From positions 166,935-230,934 of the forward strand of contig NZ_RBXP01000016.1 in assembly GCF_003634965.1 (NCBI RefSeq): a stretch of 64,000 bases of DNA, in the 5' to 3' direction. The notes beneath the pieces were generated by a model that was not told the DNA's origin, did not search any database, and worked only from the letters and a program-made list of their open reading frames with translations. Numbering within the stretch: position 1 is the stretch's first letter; every line of letters begins with the position of its first letter. This DNA comes from Azonexus fungiphilus. Lineage in GTDB: Bacteria; Pseudomonadota; Gammaproteobacteria; Burkholderiales; Rhodocyclaceae. A program made the position numbers and the translations under genes. Below are positions 50,411-59,180 of the stretch, piece by piece.

Positions 50411-52675
50411 TCAGAACTTGACGTTGATGCCGGCATACAGCGAACGCCCCATGCCGGGGACCGGCGTACCCCAGCCGATCATGCCGTCGGTGGCTGGCGG
50501 ATTGATCGACATCGTTCGCCCCTGGCCGAGGTAGGCGCCGCCGAGCGGCATTTCGTAGTAGCGGTCGAACAGGTTCTCGACCCCGAAGTCGAGGCGGACC
50601 TGCTTCCAGCTGTGGCTCAGGCGCAGGTTGACCAGTCCGTAGCCGGGCGTCTTCGTCTCGTTGCGGGCATCCGACACCTTGTTCTTGGCGGCGACGCCGA
50701 TCACTTCCAGGGCATTGTCCCAGGCGCCCTGCTTCTGCGTCAGCGTCAGCTTGGCGTTGAGCGGCATGATGTTGTACAGGTCGTCGCCGGTGTCGCGGTT
50801 CTTGCCGCGGGTGTAGTTGAGCATGCCCTTGAGGCCGAGTTCGCCGGCGACGGTGCTGGCCAGCGGCATCTTGCCGGCGAGGTCGAGGCCGCTCAGGCGG
50901 GCGCTCTGGTTGACGTAGCGCAGGACGACGAACTGGTTGCGCAGCGGCGTCGCCCGCGGGATGTTGTTGGTGCTGTCCCACTGGATCGCGTCGATGTAGT
51001 CGGTGACGTGGGTGAAGAAGGGCGTCACCTTCAGTTCGTAGTTGCGGGCGGCGTCGTGCCAGTCGAAGGTGGCCGACAGGGTGTGCGCCTTTTCCGGTTT
51101 CAGGTCGGGATTGCCGACGTAGCCGTTGCCGTCGCCGACGTAGTTGTTCATCACCGCGGCCATGCTCCAGGTGGACCACGGGTAGGCTTCGTAGAGGCCC
51201 GGCGAGCGGGTCTTGCGGGCCAGGCCGAATTCGATGTCGAGGCTGCTGCCGGCGCTGTGCCGGGCGAGTGCGGTGAAGTCCCAGTTGTTGTCGTGGCGGG
51301 AACGGTCGCGGCCGTTGAAGAGGCCGGCGTCGCGGCCCTGGTTGCCCATCCCGGCGGGGTTGTAGCCGACGACGTCGGCGGCGTCCATGCTCACCCGCTC
51401 GTAGCGCAGGCCGAGCAGTGTCGTCCACCGTTCGTTCGGGCGGCTTTCCCACTCGGCGTACAGCGCCTGGCGGTCGCGCTCGCCGTCGTTGATGTTGACG
51501 AAGGTGCCCGGGAACATGCCGCTGCCGGAGGCCGGCCACCAGTCGTCGAGACGGTATTTCTGCAGTTCGCTGCCGACGCGCAGCAGGTCTTGCTGGCTGA
51601 GCCTGATGTCGGCCTTGAGGCTGGCGCCGGTGGTCTTGCTGCGGGTCTTCATCGGCATGCCGTGGGCGCAGGACCCGCTAATTGCGCCGCAGTTGATCGG
51701 GTCGGTGCCGTTGGCGCCGAGCGAATCGGGGCCGTACCACCAGCGCTTGTCGGCACCGAAGTCCATGAAATGGTCGACCGTCTCGTGATAGGCGCGGGCT
51801 TCCACCTTGCCCCAGTCGTAGTCGCCCTGCCAGCGCAGGTTGATGCGCTTCTGCTCGTTGTCGAGCAGGTCCATGCGCTGGTTCGGGTAGAGCTGCTCGG
51901 GCATGTTCTGGTAGCCGAGCTTGACCTCGAAGAGGTGGTTGGCGTTCTTCACCGCCAGGCCGAGCGTGTGGTTGCCGGTTTCGTAGGCGCTCGAGCCGAC
52001 TTCGTCGCGGTCGAGGCGATGGCCGGCGCGGCCGGTGTTGGTGTAGTTCTTGAAGTTGCGGCCGGCGCTGTAGTTGTTGGCTTCGCTGTAGGCGCCGGTG
52101 TAGGTCAGGCTGATGTTCTCGGTGGCGGCGGTGGCGCTGGCGTTGCCGCCGCGGGCCTGGTTGTTGCTGCGGTAGAAGGCGCCGACTTCGCCCTTGAGCA
52201 GGCGTTCGCCGGGGGCGGCGAATTCCGGGGCGCGGGTTTCGGCGACGATGCTGCCGCCGATGCTGTCGCCGCCGACGCTGACCGGGCTGATCCCGGCGTA
52301 GACGGTGAGCGCGCCGACCTGGCTGGGGTCGAGGTAGGAGAGCGCCGGGTTCATGTGGTTGGGGCAGGCGGCGATCAGGTCCATGCCGTCGATCTTGATG
52401 CGCAGGCGGTCGTCGGCCAGGCCGTGGATCGCCGGCAGGCTGGAGACGGCGCCGGCACCGTAGAAACTGACGCCGGGGACATCCTGGAGCAGGCTGGCGA
52501 CGTCGCTGCTGCGGGCGCCACTCTGGCGCAGTGCGCCGGCGTCGAGCTGGGTGGTGCTGCCGGCCGTCTTGTCGCGCTCGGCGCTGACGACGATTTCATC
52601 CATGGTCTGTGCCCAGCCGGGGGCGGCGAAGGCGATGCCGATGGCGACGGCCAGCGGCCGGATCCGGTAGGTCAT
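50411..52675 (-). CDS. TonB-dependent copper receptor (OprC/NosA type)
   Basis: This is an outer-membrane 22-strand barrel with a plug domain that imports copper. The 754-residue precursor has a signal peptide (MTYRIRPLAVAIGIAFAAPGWA), a TonB-box-like DEIVVSAE, and a plug with DVPGVSFYG and VYAGISPVSVGGDSIGGSI. Near residues 104-108 it has CPNHM, the CxxxM copper motif of OprC, and HGM at 338-340, matching the HxM motif. Segments such as LRVGSELQKYRLDDWWPASG and NINDGERDRQALYAEWE also follow that family. It ends in the usual aromatic residue F. NosA supplies copper for N2O reductase; whether that applies here is inference. Confidence 0.9.
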   Translation of the reverse strand: MTYRIRPLAVAIGIAFAAPGWAQTMDEIVVSAERDKTAGSTTQLDAGALRQSGARSSDVASLLQDVPGVSFYGAGAVSSLPAIHGLADDRLRIKIDGMDLIAACPNHMNPALSYLDPSQVGALTVYAGISPVSVGGDSIGGSIVAETRAPEFAAPGERLLKGEVGAFYRSNNQARGGNASATAATENISLTYTGAYSEANNYSAGRNFKNYTNTGRAGHRLDRDEVGSSAYETGNHTLGLAVKNANHLFEVKLGYQNMPEQLYPNQRMDLLDNEQKRINLRWQGDYDWGKVEARAYHETVDHFMDFGADKRWWYGPDSLGANGTDPINCGAISGSCAHGMPMKTRSKTTGASLKADIRLSQQDLLRVGSELQKYRLDDWWPASGSGMFPGTFVNINDGERDRQALYAEWESRPNERWTTLLGLRYERVSMDAADVVGYNPAGMGNQGRDAGLFNGRDRSRHDNNWDFTALARHSAGSSLDIEFGLARKTRSPGLYEAYPWSTWSMAAVMNNYVGDGNGYVGNPDLKPEKAHTLSATFDWHDAARNYELKVTPFFTHVTDYIDAIQWDSTNNIPRATPLRNQFVVLRYVNQSARLSGLDLAGKMPLASTVAGELGLKGMLNYTRGKNRDTGDDLYNIMPLNAKLTLTQKQGAWDNALEVIGVAAKNKVSDARNETKTPGYGLVNLRLSHSWKQVRLDFGVENLFDRYYEMPLGGAYLGQGRTMSINPPATDGMIGWGTPVPGMGRSLYAGINVKF

Positions 52676-52682
52676 GGAAAAC

Positions 52683-52707
52683 CCCTTTGTCTTTTATTAG
52701 CAAAGGG
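52683..52707. promoter_or_regulatory. inverted repeat upstream of the copper receptor
   Basis: CCCTTTG (52683-52689) and CAAAGGG (52701-52707) are separated by an AT-rich 11 bp, eight bases upstream of the receptor ATG. It could be an operator or a leader hairpin. Farther up, TGTGAC-N5-GTCGCA (52739-52755) resembles a Crp/Fnr-type dyad. Neither has a known match. Confidence 0.35.
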
Positions 52708-52808
52708 TGAATTGTCGGCAAGGCGTGCGGCTTCGGGAATGTGACAAAACGTCGCACCCTGCGGTCAGCAGGGAATTTTTCCCGCTTTCCGTGGTCGCCG
52801 GTGCCGGC

Positions 52809-54551
52809 TCAGGAATTCAGTTTTTCCAGCGCCTCGCGCAGTTTGGCCGGCTCGTCGAGGCGCAGCATCTTGCGCACGTTGGGCGCCAGCTCGGAAATGT
52901 CCGACTTGAGAATCCGGCTTTTTACCTTGAGCACCTGCGACGGGTGCATCGAGAAGATGCGCAGGCCCATGCCGAGCAGCAGCCGGGTCAGCTTCGGGTC
53001 GCCGGCGGTCTCGCCGCATACCGAGACCGGGATGCCGACCTTCTCGGCGCTGGCGATGGTGTGCGCGAGCAGCATCAGCACCGCCGGATGCAGCGGGTCG
53101 TAGAGCGCCGCGACCTGCTCGTCGGAGCGGTCGATCGCCAGCGTGTACTGGATCAGGTCGTTGGTGCCGATCGACAGGAAGTCGAGCCGGCGCAGGAAGA
53201 TGCCGACAGCGAGTGCCGCTGCCGGAATCTCGATCATGCCGCCGACCTGGATGTTCTCGTCGAAGGCGATCTTCTCGCCGCGCAGGCTCGACTTGGCCTG
53301 TTCGATCGCGGCCAGCGTCTGGTCGATCTCGTGGGCGTGCGCGAGCATCGGGATGAGCAGCTTGATCGGGCCGTGGCGCGAGGCGCGCAGGATCGCCCGC
53401 AGCTGGATCTGGAACATCTTCGGTTCGGCCAGCGACAGGCGGATCGCCCGCCGGCCGAGCGCCGGGTTGGTCTTGACCCGGTCGCCGGCGGTGGCTTCCG
53501 GGTTGAGGTCCTTGTCGGCGCCGAGGTCGAAGGTGCGGATCGTCACCGGCCGTCCGCCCATGCCCTTGACCACCTTCTTGTAGGCCTCGTACTGCTCCTG
53601 CTCGTCGGGCATGTCGCCGCGGTTGAGGAAGAGGAACTCGGTGCGGAACAGGCCGATGCCTTCGGCGCCGCCGTCGAGCGCGTCGCGGATGTCGCCGGGC
53701 AGTTCGATGTTGGCGTGCAGCGCGATATCGACACCGTCCAGCGTCTGTGCCGGCGAATCCTTCAGTTGGCGCAGCTTGGTCTTCTCGAGCTCGATCTGCT
53801 CCATGCGCAGCCGGTATTCCTCGAGCACCCGCGGGTCGGGGTTGACGATGACGACGCCGCGCATGCCGTCGACGATCAGCTGCTCGCCGTCGCGGATCAG
53901 CGCGCGGCCGTTCTCGAGGCCGAGCACCGCCGGGATCGCCATGCTCCGGGCGAGGATCGCGGTGTGCGAGGTGGCGCCGCCGACGTCGGTGATGAAGGCG
54001 GCGAAGCGGTGGTCCTTGAAGGCGATCGTGTCGGCTGGCGAGAGGTCGTGGGCGACGACGATCAGCGCCTCCTCGCGGGTCTGCTTGCTGGCCTTGGCGG
54101 TGGCCCGGGCGGGATGGCCGAGCAGTTCCTTGATCACCCGCTCGACGACCTGGACGACGTCGAACTTGCGCTCGCGCAGGTAGGGATCGTCGAACTGCTC
54201 GAACTGGTGCACCAGGTGCTCCATCTGCTGGACCAGCGCCCATTCGGCGTTGCAGCGGCGCTCGCGGATGATCTCGCGCGGCTTGTCGGTGAGTTCGCTG
54301 TCCTCGAGGAACATCGCATGCACGTCGATGAAGGCGGCGAGCTCGGCCGGTGCGTGCTCGGTGTTTTCCTTCATCGCCGCCAGTTCCTTCTTGACCGCCA
54401 GGATGGCGGCGTCGAAGCGGGCGATTTCCTTGTCGACCTGCCGCGGCGCCAGCGTCAGGTGGGACACTTCCAGCGTCGCGTGCGACATCAGCATCGCCCG
54501 GCCGATCGCGATCCCGGCCGAAACGCCCAGTCCGTGCAGGGTGAAGCTCAT
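52809..54551 (-). CDS. ptsI: phosphoenolpyruvate-protein phosphotransferase (EI)
   Basis: EI takes phosphate from PEP and passes it to HPr. The 580-residue protein has the active His at residue 196 (DVGGATSHTAILARS), the HPr-binding N-terminal helices, the PEP-binding barrel with GIGLFRTEFLF and DFLSIGTNDLIQYTLAIDR, and the catalytic Cys in SVCGETAGDP. The frame is open farther upstream, but the ATG at 54551 is the family start. It lies 5 bp after ptsH. No sugar-specific EIIBC is in the window, so the role is likely regulatory. Confidence 0.96.
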   Translation of the reverse strand: MSFTLHGLGVSAGIAIGRAMLMSHATLEVSHLTLAPRQVDKEIARFDAAILAVKKELAAMKENTEHAPAELAAFIDVHAMFLEDSELTDKPREIIRERRCNAEWALVQQMEHLVHQFEQFDDPYLRERKFDVVQVVERVIKELLGHPARATAKASKQTREEALIVVAHDLSPADTIAFKDHRFAAFITDVGGATSHTAILARSMAIPAVLGLENGRALIRDGEQLIVDGMRGVVIVNPDPRVLEEYRLRMEQIELEKTKLRQLKDSPAQTLDGVDIALHANIELPGDIRDALDGGAEGIGLFRTEFLFLNRGDMPDEQEQYEAYKKVVKGMGGRPVTIRTFDLGADKDLNPEATAGDRVKTNPALGRRAIRLSLAEPKMFQIQLRAILRASRHGPIKLLIPMLAHAHEIDQTLAAIEQAKSSLRGEKIAFDENIQVGGMIEIPAAALAVGIFLRRLDFLSIGTNDLIQYTLAIDRSDEQVAALYDPLHPAVLMLLAHTIASAEKVGIPVSVCGETAGDPKLTRLLLGMGLRIFSMHPSQVLKVKSRILKSDISELAPNVRKMLRLDEPAKLREALEKLNS

Positions 54552-54556
54552 GGGCC

Positions 54557-54826
54557 TTATTCTCCCTCGCCGAAGTAGTCGGCGATCAGCGCCAGCAGGG
54601 CCTCCATCGCCTCCGCCTCGTCCTTGCCGTCGGTTTCGATGGTCACCGTCGAGCCCTTGCCGGCAGCCAGCATCATCACGCCCATGATGCTCTTGGCGTT
54701 GATCCGGCGGCTGCCCTTGCTCATCCACACCTCGCAGGCGAACTTGCCGGCAAGCTGGGTGAGTTTGGCGGAAGCCCGGGCGTGCAGGCCGAGCTTGTTG
54801 ATGATCTGGGTTTCCCGGGTGAGCAT
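54557..54826 (-). CDS. ptsH: phosphocarrier protein HPr
   Basis: This is the small phosphorelay carrier between EI and EIIA proteins. The 89-residue protein has His15 in GLHARAS and Ser46 in AKSIMGVMML, the latter being the site used by HPr kinase (hprK at 4976-5911). Length is typical. It is directly upstream of ptsI and directly downstream of the truncated EIIA frame. Confidence 0.96.
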   Translation of the reverse strand: MLTRETQIINKLGLHARASAKLTQLAGKFACEVWMSKGSRRINAKSIMGVMMLAAGKGSTVTIETDGKDEAEAMEALLALIADYFGEGE

Positions 54827-54829
54827 GAT

Positions 54830-55024
54830 TCAGTGGTCCTGCAGGTCGATGGGGCCGTCCCGGCCGCCGTTGCGGGTCCGGGTCGGCAGGGTTGGAAGGT
54901 CCTGGTCGCGGTGGGTCGGCGCCGCCAGCAGCATCGGCAGCTCGAGGACATGGCCGGCGCCATGCGCCAGCGCATCGCCGTAGCTGCCGTGGGTGATGAA
55001 GAACAGGCCGATCATGCGGGTCAT
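54830..55024 (-). pseudogene. truncated mannose-type PTS EIIA (N-terminal remnant)
   Basis: The 64-residue frame begins MTRMIGLFFITHGSYGDALAHGAGHVL, the active-site end of mannose-type EIIA domains, with the phosphorylatable His in ITHGS. After about 30 residues the family pattern is lost (TRTRNGGRDG and onward) and a stop comes 3 bp before ptsH; the intact domain is about 130 residues. No continuation is found in other frames. Intact relatives lie here, in the order EIIA-ptsH-ptsI. It is most simply a deletion remnant, though a short expressed peptide cannot be excluded. Confidence 0.75.
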
Positions 55025-55040
55025 TCTAACCCGCTGTTTC

Positions 55041-55925
55041 CTACTTTCGGCTGACTACGAGCACGCCGGCGACGACCAGCGCGGCGCCGGCCAGCTGCGG
55101 CAGCGACAGGGCCTCGTCGAGCAGCCACCAGCCGAAGCCGATCGTCAGCATCGGCCCGATCATGCCGTAGAGCGAGCTGCGGCCGGCGCCGAGCTGGCGG
55201 ATCGCGGCCGCCAGCGCGAATACCGGGATCACCGTCGAGAACAGTGCCATCGCCAGGCTCCAGCCATAGACCGGCAGCGGCTGGACGATCACGGTCAACG
55301 GCTGGACGAGGCCAAAATGCAGCAGCGTCGCCGCCGTCGACACCAGCATCGCCAGCGCCGAGAAGCGCAGCGCCCCGAGCTTGCCGATCATCGGGGCGCT
55401 GCCTGCCAGGTAGAGCGCGTAGCTGACGCTCGAGGCGAACACCAGGCCGCCGCCGACGAGCACGTCGCGCGCATCGCCGAGGCCGAGGTCGTGCACGAAG
55501 GCGAAGCCGATGCCGGCATAGCAGAGCACCAGCGCGACCAGTTCGCGGCGGCTGAACGGCTTGCCCTGGAAGACGACGCCGATGAGGATGGTGAGCGTCG
55601 GATAGGTGAACAGGATCAGCCGTTCGAGGCCGGCCGAGATGTACTGCAGGCCCATGAAGTCGAGCAGGCTCGAGCCGTAGTAGCCGAGGCAGCCGAGGGC
55701 GCCGACGCGCAGCCAGTCGCCGGCGTCGAGCGCGGCCTGGCCGGGGCGCCGGGCCAGGCCGACCCAGAGGAAGGCGGGCAGCGCGAAAAGCATGCGCAGC
55801 GTCAGCAGCGTGATCGCATCGACGCCGTAGGGATAGGCGAGCTTGATGAAGATCGCCTTGAGCGAGAAGCCGAGCGCCGCGACCAGCGCCAGCAGCATGC
55901 CCCAGGAAGTCCTGCCGGCGAACAC
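55041..55925 (-). CDS. EamA/DMT family transporter
   Basis: The 294-residue inner-membrane protein has ten predicted helices in two EamA repeats, starting LLALVAALGFSLKAIFIKLAY, with LERLILFTYPTLTILIG ending the first and SLYGMIGPMLTIGFGWWLLDEAL in the second. The substrate is unknown. The start is uncertain: GTG at 55925 (11 bp after the MFS stop) or ATG at 55898. It appears to be downstream of the MFS gene in one unit. Confidence 0.85.
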   Translation of the reverse strand: MFAGRTSWGMLLALVAALGFSLKAIFIKLAYPYGVDAITLLTLRMLFALPAFLWVGLARRPGQAALDAGDWLRVGALGCLGYYGSSLLDFMGLQYISAGLERLILFTYPTLTILIGVVFQGKPFSRRELVALVLCYAGIGFAFVHDLGLGDARDVLVGGGLVFASSVSYALYLAGSAPMIGKLGALRFSALAMLVSTAATLLHFGLVQPLTVIVQPLPVYGWSLAMALFSTVIPVFALAAAIRQLGAGRSSLYGMIGPMLTIGFGWWLLDEALSLPQLAGAALVVAGVLVVSRK

Positions 55926-55935
55926 GATGGCGCCC

Positions 55936-57123
55936 TCAGTCGCCGGCCAGGCGGCGCAGCCGCCAGCCGATCGCACAAACCGCCACGGCGCAGGCGAGCA
56001 TGGCGGCAATGACGCCCGGCCAGCCGGCCTCGCTCCAGGCCCAGCCGGTGGCCGTGCCGACGACGCTGCCGCCGAGGTAGTAGCTCGACAGATAGAGTGC
56101 CGAGACGAGGCCGCGGCGCGGCCCGGCGCGATGGCCGACCCAGGCGCTGGCCACCGTATGCACGGCGAAGAAGCCGAAGGTGAATACCGCCAGGCCGGCG
56201 ATGATCAGCCACAGCGGTGCCGCCAGCGTCACCGAAATGCCGGCGGTGAACAGCAGCGCCATCGCCAGCAGGATGCGCTGGCGGCCGTGGCGGGCAATCC
56301 GCCGGCCAGCCCAGGCCGAGGCGTAGCTGCCGATCGCGTAGAGCAGGAAGATGCTGCCGATCGCCGCCGGAGCCAGCCCATAGGGCGCCGCGCCGAGGCG
56401 GAAGGGCAGGTAGTTGTAGAGCCCGACCAGCGTGCCCATGGCGAGGAAGGCGATGGAGAACAGCCAGGGCAGCCCGGGATCGGCGTAGATGCGGCGAACG
56501 TCGGCGAACAGCTGGCGCGGCTGCAGAGAACGCGCTTCGAAATGCGCCGCCGGCGGCAGCAGGCGCCAGAAGGCGATGGCGACGCCCAGGCCGAGCAGGC
56601 TGACGGCGCTCAGGCCCCAGTGCCAGGAACCGCTCCAGTCGCCGACGGCGGCGGCGAGCAGCCGGCCGGCCATGCCGCCGAGCGCGTTGGCGGCGATATA
56701 GACGCCCATCGCGCGGGCGCGTTCGGCAACCGGCAGTTCTTCGCCGAGGTGCGCCATCGCCGCCGCCGGCACGCCGGCGATGCACAGCCCGAGCCCGGCG
56801 CGGGCCAGCACCAGCAGCCAGAATTCTGGCGCCCAGGCCGAGGCCAGCGAAAAGCCGGCGGCGCCGAGCAAGCCCCAGCGCATCAGGCCGGTACGGCCGA
56901 AACGGTCGGCGAGCAGGCTCAGCGGGATCAGCAGCAGCGCCATCAGGCCGGTGCCGGCGGTGACGCTGAGGCTGGCGCTGCCCGGGCCGATGGCGAAGGT
57001 GTCGGCCAGTTGCGGCAGCAGCGGCTGCGTGCCGTAGAGCAGCATGAAGCAGGAAAAGCCGGCGAGCGACAGGGCCAGCGTGATGCGGCGGGAAGCGTCG
57101 GCAGGGGTGGGGGCAGCGGGCAA
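55936..57123 (-). CDS. MFS transporter, YnfM-like
   Basis: A 12-helix major facilitator protein of about 395 residues. It has the MFS motif A LLADRFGRTGLMRWG after helix 2, and ARAGLGLCIAGVPAAAMAHLGEELP around helix 4-5, the latter typical of the YnfM group. There is no ATG between the divergent LysR gene and the first helix. A TTG at 57123 is proposed; a GTG nearer 57225 would extend into the LysR start. The divergent LysR gene is the likely regulator. Confidence 0.82.
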   Translation of the reverse strand: MPAAPTPADASRRITLALSLAGFSCFMLLYGTQPLLPQLADTFAIGPGSASLSVTAGTGLMALLLIPLSLLADRFGRTGLMRWGLLGAAGFSLASAWAPEFWLLVLARAGLGLCIAGVPAAAMAHLGEELPVAERARAMGVYIAANALGGMAGRLLAAAVGDWSGSWHWGLSAVSLLGLGVAIAFWRLLPPAAHFEARSLQPRQLFADVRRIYADPGLPWLFSIAFLAMGTLVGLYNYLPFRLGAAPYGLAPAAIGSIFLLYAIGSYASAWAGRRIARHGRQRILLAMALLFTAGISVTLAAPLWLIIAGLAVFTFGFFAVHTVASAWVGHRAGPRRGLVSALYLSSYYLGGSVVGTATGWAWSEAGWPGVIAAMLACAVAVCAIGWRLRRLAGD

Positions 57124-57225
57124 GGCGGGGGCGTCCGGGGTGGCGTCAGGGCTGCGATTGAACGCCGATGCGGCGGCGCCGGCAATTGGTATTATCGCAA
57201 GCGAGCATTCGCCCTGGACGAAACC

Positions 57226-58110
57226 ATGCACTACGACCTCCCCGACCTCCGGCTCGTCGCCGCGATCGCCGACAGCGGCGCCCTGACCCGCGCCGCCGAG
57301 CGCGTTCACCTCGCGCCGTCATCGGCCAGCCATCGCCTGACGCAGCTCGAGGCGAGCCTTGGCGTGGCCCTTTTCGAACGCCATGCGCGCGGCCTGACGC
57401 CGACCGTTGCCGGCGAATCGCTGCTCCGCCATGCGCGCCAGGTGTTCGCCCAGCTCGAACAGATGCACGCCGACCTGGCGCCCTACGCCAGCGGCCTGAA
57501 CGCCCAGGTCACGGTATTCGCCAACACCAACGCGATCAACTGCTTCCTGCCCGAGGACCTCGGCGACTTCCTGCGCGAGCATCCGCAGATTCGCGTCAGC
57601 TTGGAAGAACAGCCGAGCCCGGCCATCGTCGGCGCCGTCGCCGCCGGCCAGGTCGATATCGGGGTGGTGGCCGCCGAAGGCGATTTCGGCGGCCTGGAGG
57701 TGACGCCCTACCGGCGCGACCGGCTGGTGCTGATTGTTGCGGTCGACCACCCGCTGGCGCAAAAAACCGAGATCGCCTTCGCCGACGTGCTGACCGAGGC
57801 CTTCGTCTGCCTGCATGCCGGCAGCGCCATCCACACCTTCATGATGAACCACGCGGCGCGCCTCGGCGGCCGGCTCGACGTGCGCATCCAGGTGCGCAGC
57901 TTCGCCGCCGTCTGCCGCATGGTCGCCGCCGGCGTCGGTATCGGCATGGTGCCGCGCTCGTCGGTGTCGGCGGTCGACCGCCTGAAAACGGTGGAAATCG
58001 CCGACCCCTGGGCGCCGCGCGACCTCCACCTGTGCGTCCGCGAACGCGCCGCCCTCGGCCCGGCGGCGCGCGCGCTGTTCGATCACCTGGCGACGATGGG
58101 CGCCGCCTGA
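57226..58110 (+). CDS. LysR family transcriptional regulator
   Basis: The 294-residue protein begins MHYDLPDLRLVAAIADSGAL. It has the winged HTH (LTRAAERVHLAPSSASHRLTQLEASLGVALFERHARG) and a periplasmic-binding-like effector domain (VDIGVVAAEGDFGGLEV). The long upstream open frame is an artefact; the ATG at 57226 is the family start. Placement back to back with the MFS gene suggests that it controls it. Confidence 0.93.
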   Translation: MHYDLPDLRLVAAIADSGALTRAAERVHLAPSSASHRLTQLEASLGVALFERHARGLTPTVAGESLLRHARQVFAQLEQMHADLAPYASGLNAQVTVFANTNAINCFLPEDLGDFLREHPQIRVSLEEQPSPAIVGAVAAGQVDIGVVAAEGDFGGLEVTPYRRDRLVLIVAVDHPLAQKTEIAFADVLTEAFVCLHAGSAIHTFMMNHAARLGGRLDVRIQVRSFAAVCRMVAAGVGIGMVPRSSVSAVDRLKTVEIADPWAPRDLHLCVRERAALGPAARALFDHLATMGAA

Positions 58111-58114
58111 GGCC

Positions 58115-59029
58115 TCAGACCGGCGTCAGCCAGTCGGCGTGGCGCGCATCCTCGCCGCGCACGCAGGCGAAGAAAGCCTGCTGTAGCTGGCGGGTGAGCG
58201 GGCCGGGGCGGCCGTCACCGATTCTTCTGCGGTCGACCTCGATCACCGGCGTGATTTCGGCGGCGGTGCCGGTCAGGAAGACCTCGTCGGCGCAATACAG
58301 CTCGTCGCGGGTGATGCGCTTGCTGCGCACCGCCAGGCCGAGTTCGCCGGCCAGCGTGCACACCGTGCGGCGGGTGATGCCGTCGAGCGCCGAGGTGGTT
58401 TCCGGCTGCAGCAGCTCGCCGTCGCGGACCAGGAAGAGGTTCTCGCTCGAACCTTCGGCAACGTAGCCCTCGGTGTCGAGCAGCAGCGCCTCGTCGTAGC
58501 CGTCGCGGCGCGCCTCGCGCACGGCGAGGATGGAGTTGGCGTACATCGAGATCGCCTTGGCCCGGCACATCTGCACGTTCGGATGGTGCCGTGCGTACGA
58601 CGAAACGCGCACGCGGATGCCGTTGTCCAGCGCCGTCTGGCCGAGGTAGGCGCCCCAGTCCCAGGCGGCGACCATGGCGTGGGTGGCGGCGCCGGCCGGG
58701 TCGACGCCGGTCTTCTCGGCGCCGAGAAAAATCAGCGGCCGGATGTAGCCGCTTTTCAGGCCGTTGCGCGTCACCGCCTCGCGGCAGGCGGCGGCCAGCG
58801 ATGCCCGGTCGAAAGGCAGATCGATGGCCAGGATGTGCGCCGAGTCCTCCAGGCGCCTGAGGTGCTCGGCGAGCCGGAAGATCGCCGGGCCGGCCGGCGT
58901 CGCGTAGGCGCGCAGGCCCTCGAAGCAGCCGTAGCCGTAATGCAGGGTGTGGGTGAGCACGTGCACCCTGGCTTCGCGCCAGGGCAGCCAGTGGCCGTCG
59001 AGCCAGATGAATCCGTCCTTGTCTTGCAT
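58115..59029 (-). CDS. ilvE: branched-chain amino acid aminotransferase
   Basis: IlvE carries out the last step of leucine, isoleucine and valine synthesis with PLP. The 304-residue fold-type IV protein has HVLTHTLHYGYGCFEGLRAY, the PLP lysine in MCRAKAISMYANSILAV, VAEGSSENLFLVRDGEL and the late EVFLTGTAAEITPVIEVD. It converges with the LysR gene, with 4 bp between. A 260-bp gap lies upstream. Confidence 0.96.
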   Translation of the reverse strand: MQDKDGFIWLDGHWLPWREARVHVLTHTLHYGYGCFEGLRAYATPAGPAIFRLAEHLRRLEDSAHILAIDLPFDRASLAAACREAVTRNGLKSGYIRPLIFLGAEKTGVDPAGAATHAMVAAWDWGAYLGQTALDNGIRVRVSSYARHHPNVQMCRAKAISMYANSILAVREARRDGYDEALLLDTEGYVAEGSSENLFLVRDGELLQPETTSALDGITRRTVCTLAGELGLAVRSKRITRDELYCADEVFLTGTAAEITPVIEVDRRRIGDGRPGPLTRQLQQAFFACVRGEDARHADWLTPV

Positions 59030-59051
59030 GATGGTTTTCCTCGAAATTGCG

Positions 59052-59061
59052 GGGTCGACCG
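59052..59061. repeat. GGGTCGACCG palindrome variant, intergenic
   Basis: Context TTGCGGGGTCGACCGTGAAA, upstream of ilvE. It matches the common flank TTGCgGTCGACCGTGAAA of the copy at 16846 with a two-base insertion in the left arm. Confidence 0.45.
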
Positions 59062-59170
59062 TGAAAGCGGCCGTGCGGCGGGCGCGGGGATGGGCGCGGC
59101 GGGGTCCGGGGGGCGCTGCTGGCCGGGTCGGCCGGGCGCGTCGGAAAGGAGCGGTGGATCGAGAATGCGA

Positions 59171-59180
59171 CGGTCGACGG
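59171..59180. repeat. CGGTCGACGG palindrome variant, intergenic
   Basis: Context ATGCGACGGTCGACGGGTGAA, 110 bp from the previous copy in the same gap; one central-arm mismatch. Confidence 0.4.

Noticed and set aside
50340-51539. Long upstream extension of the Crp/Fnr-like frame (594 codons in total)
   Set aside because: It overlaps the copper receptor in another frame, is Arg/Pro-rich, and shows no family pattern. The receptor terminator also lies within it.
55843-57225. Long upstream extension of the first LysR frame
   Set aside because: It is antisense to the MFS and EamA genes and has the Gln/Arg/Gly-rich composition of a shadow frame.
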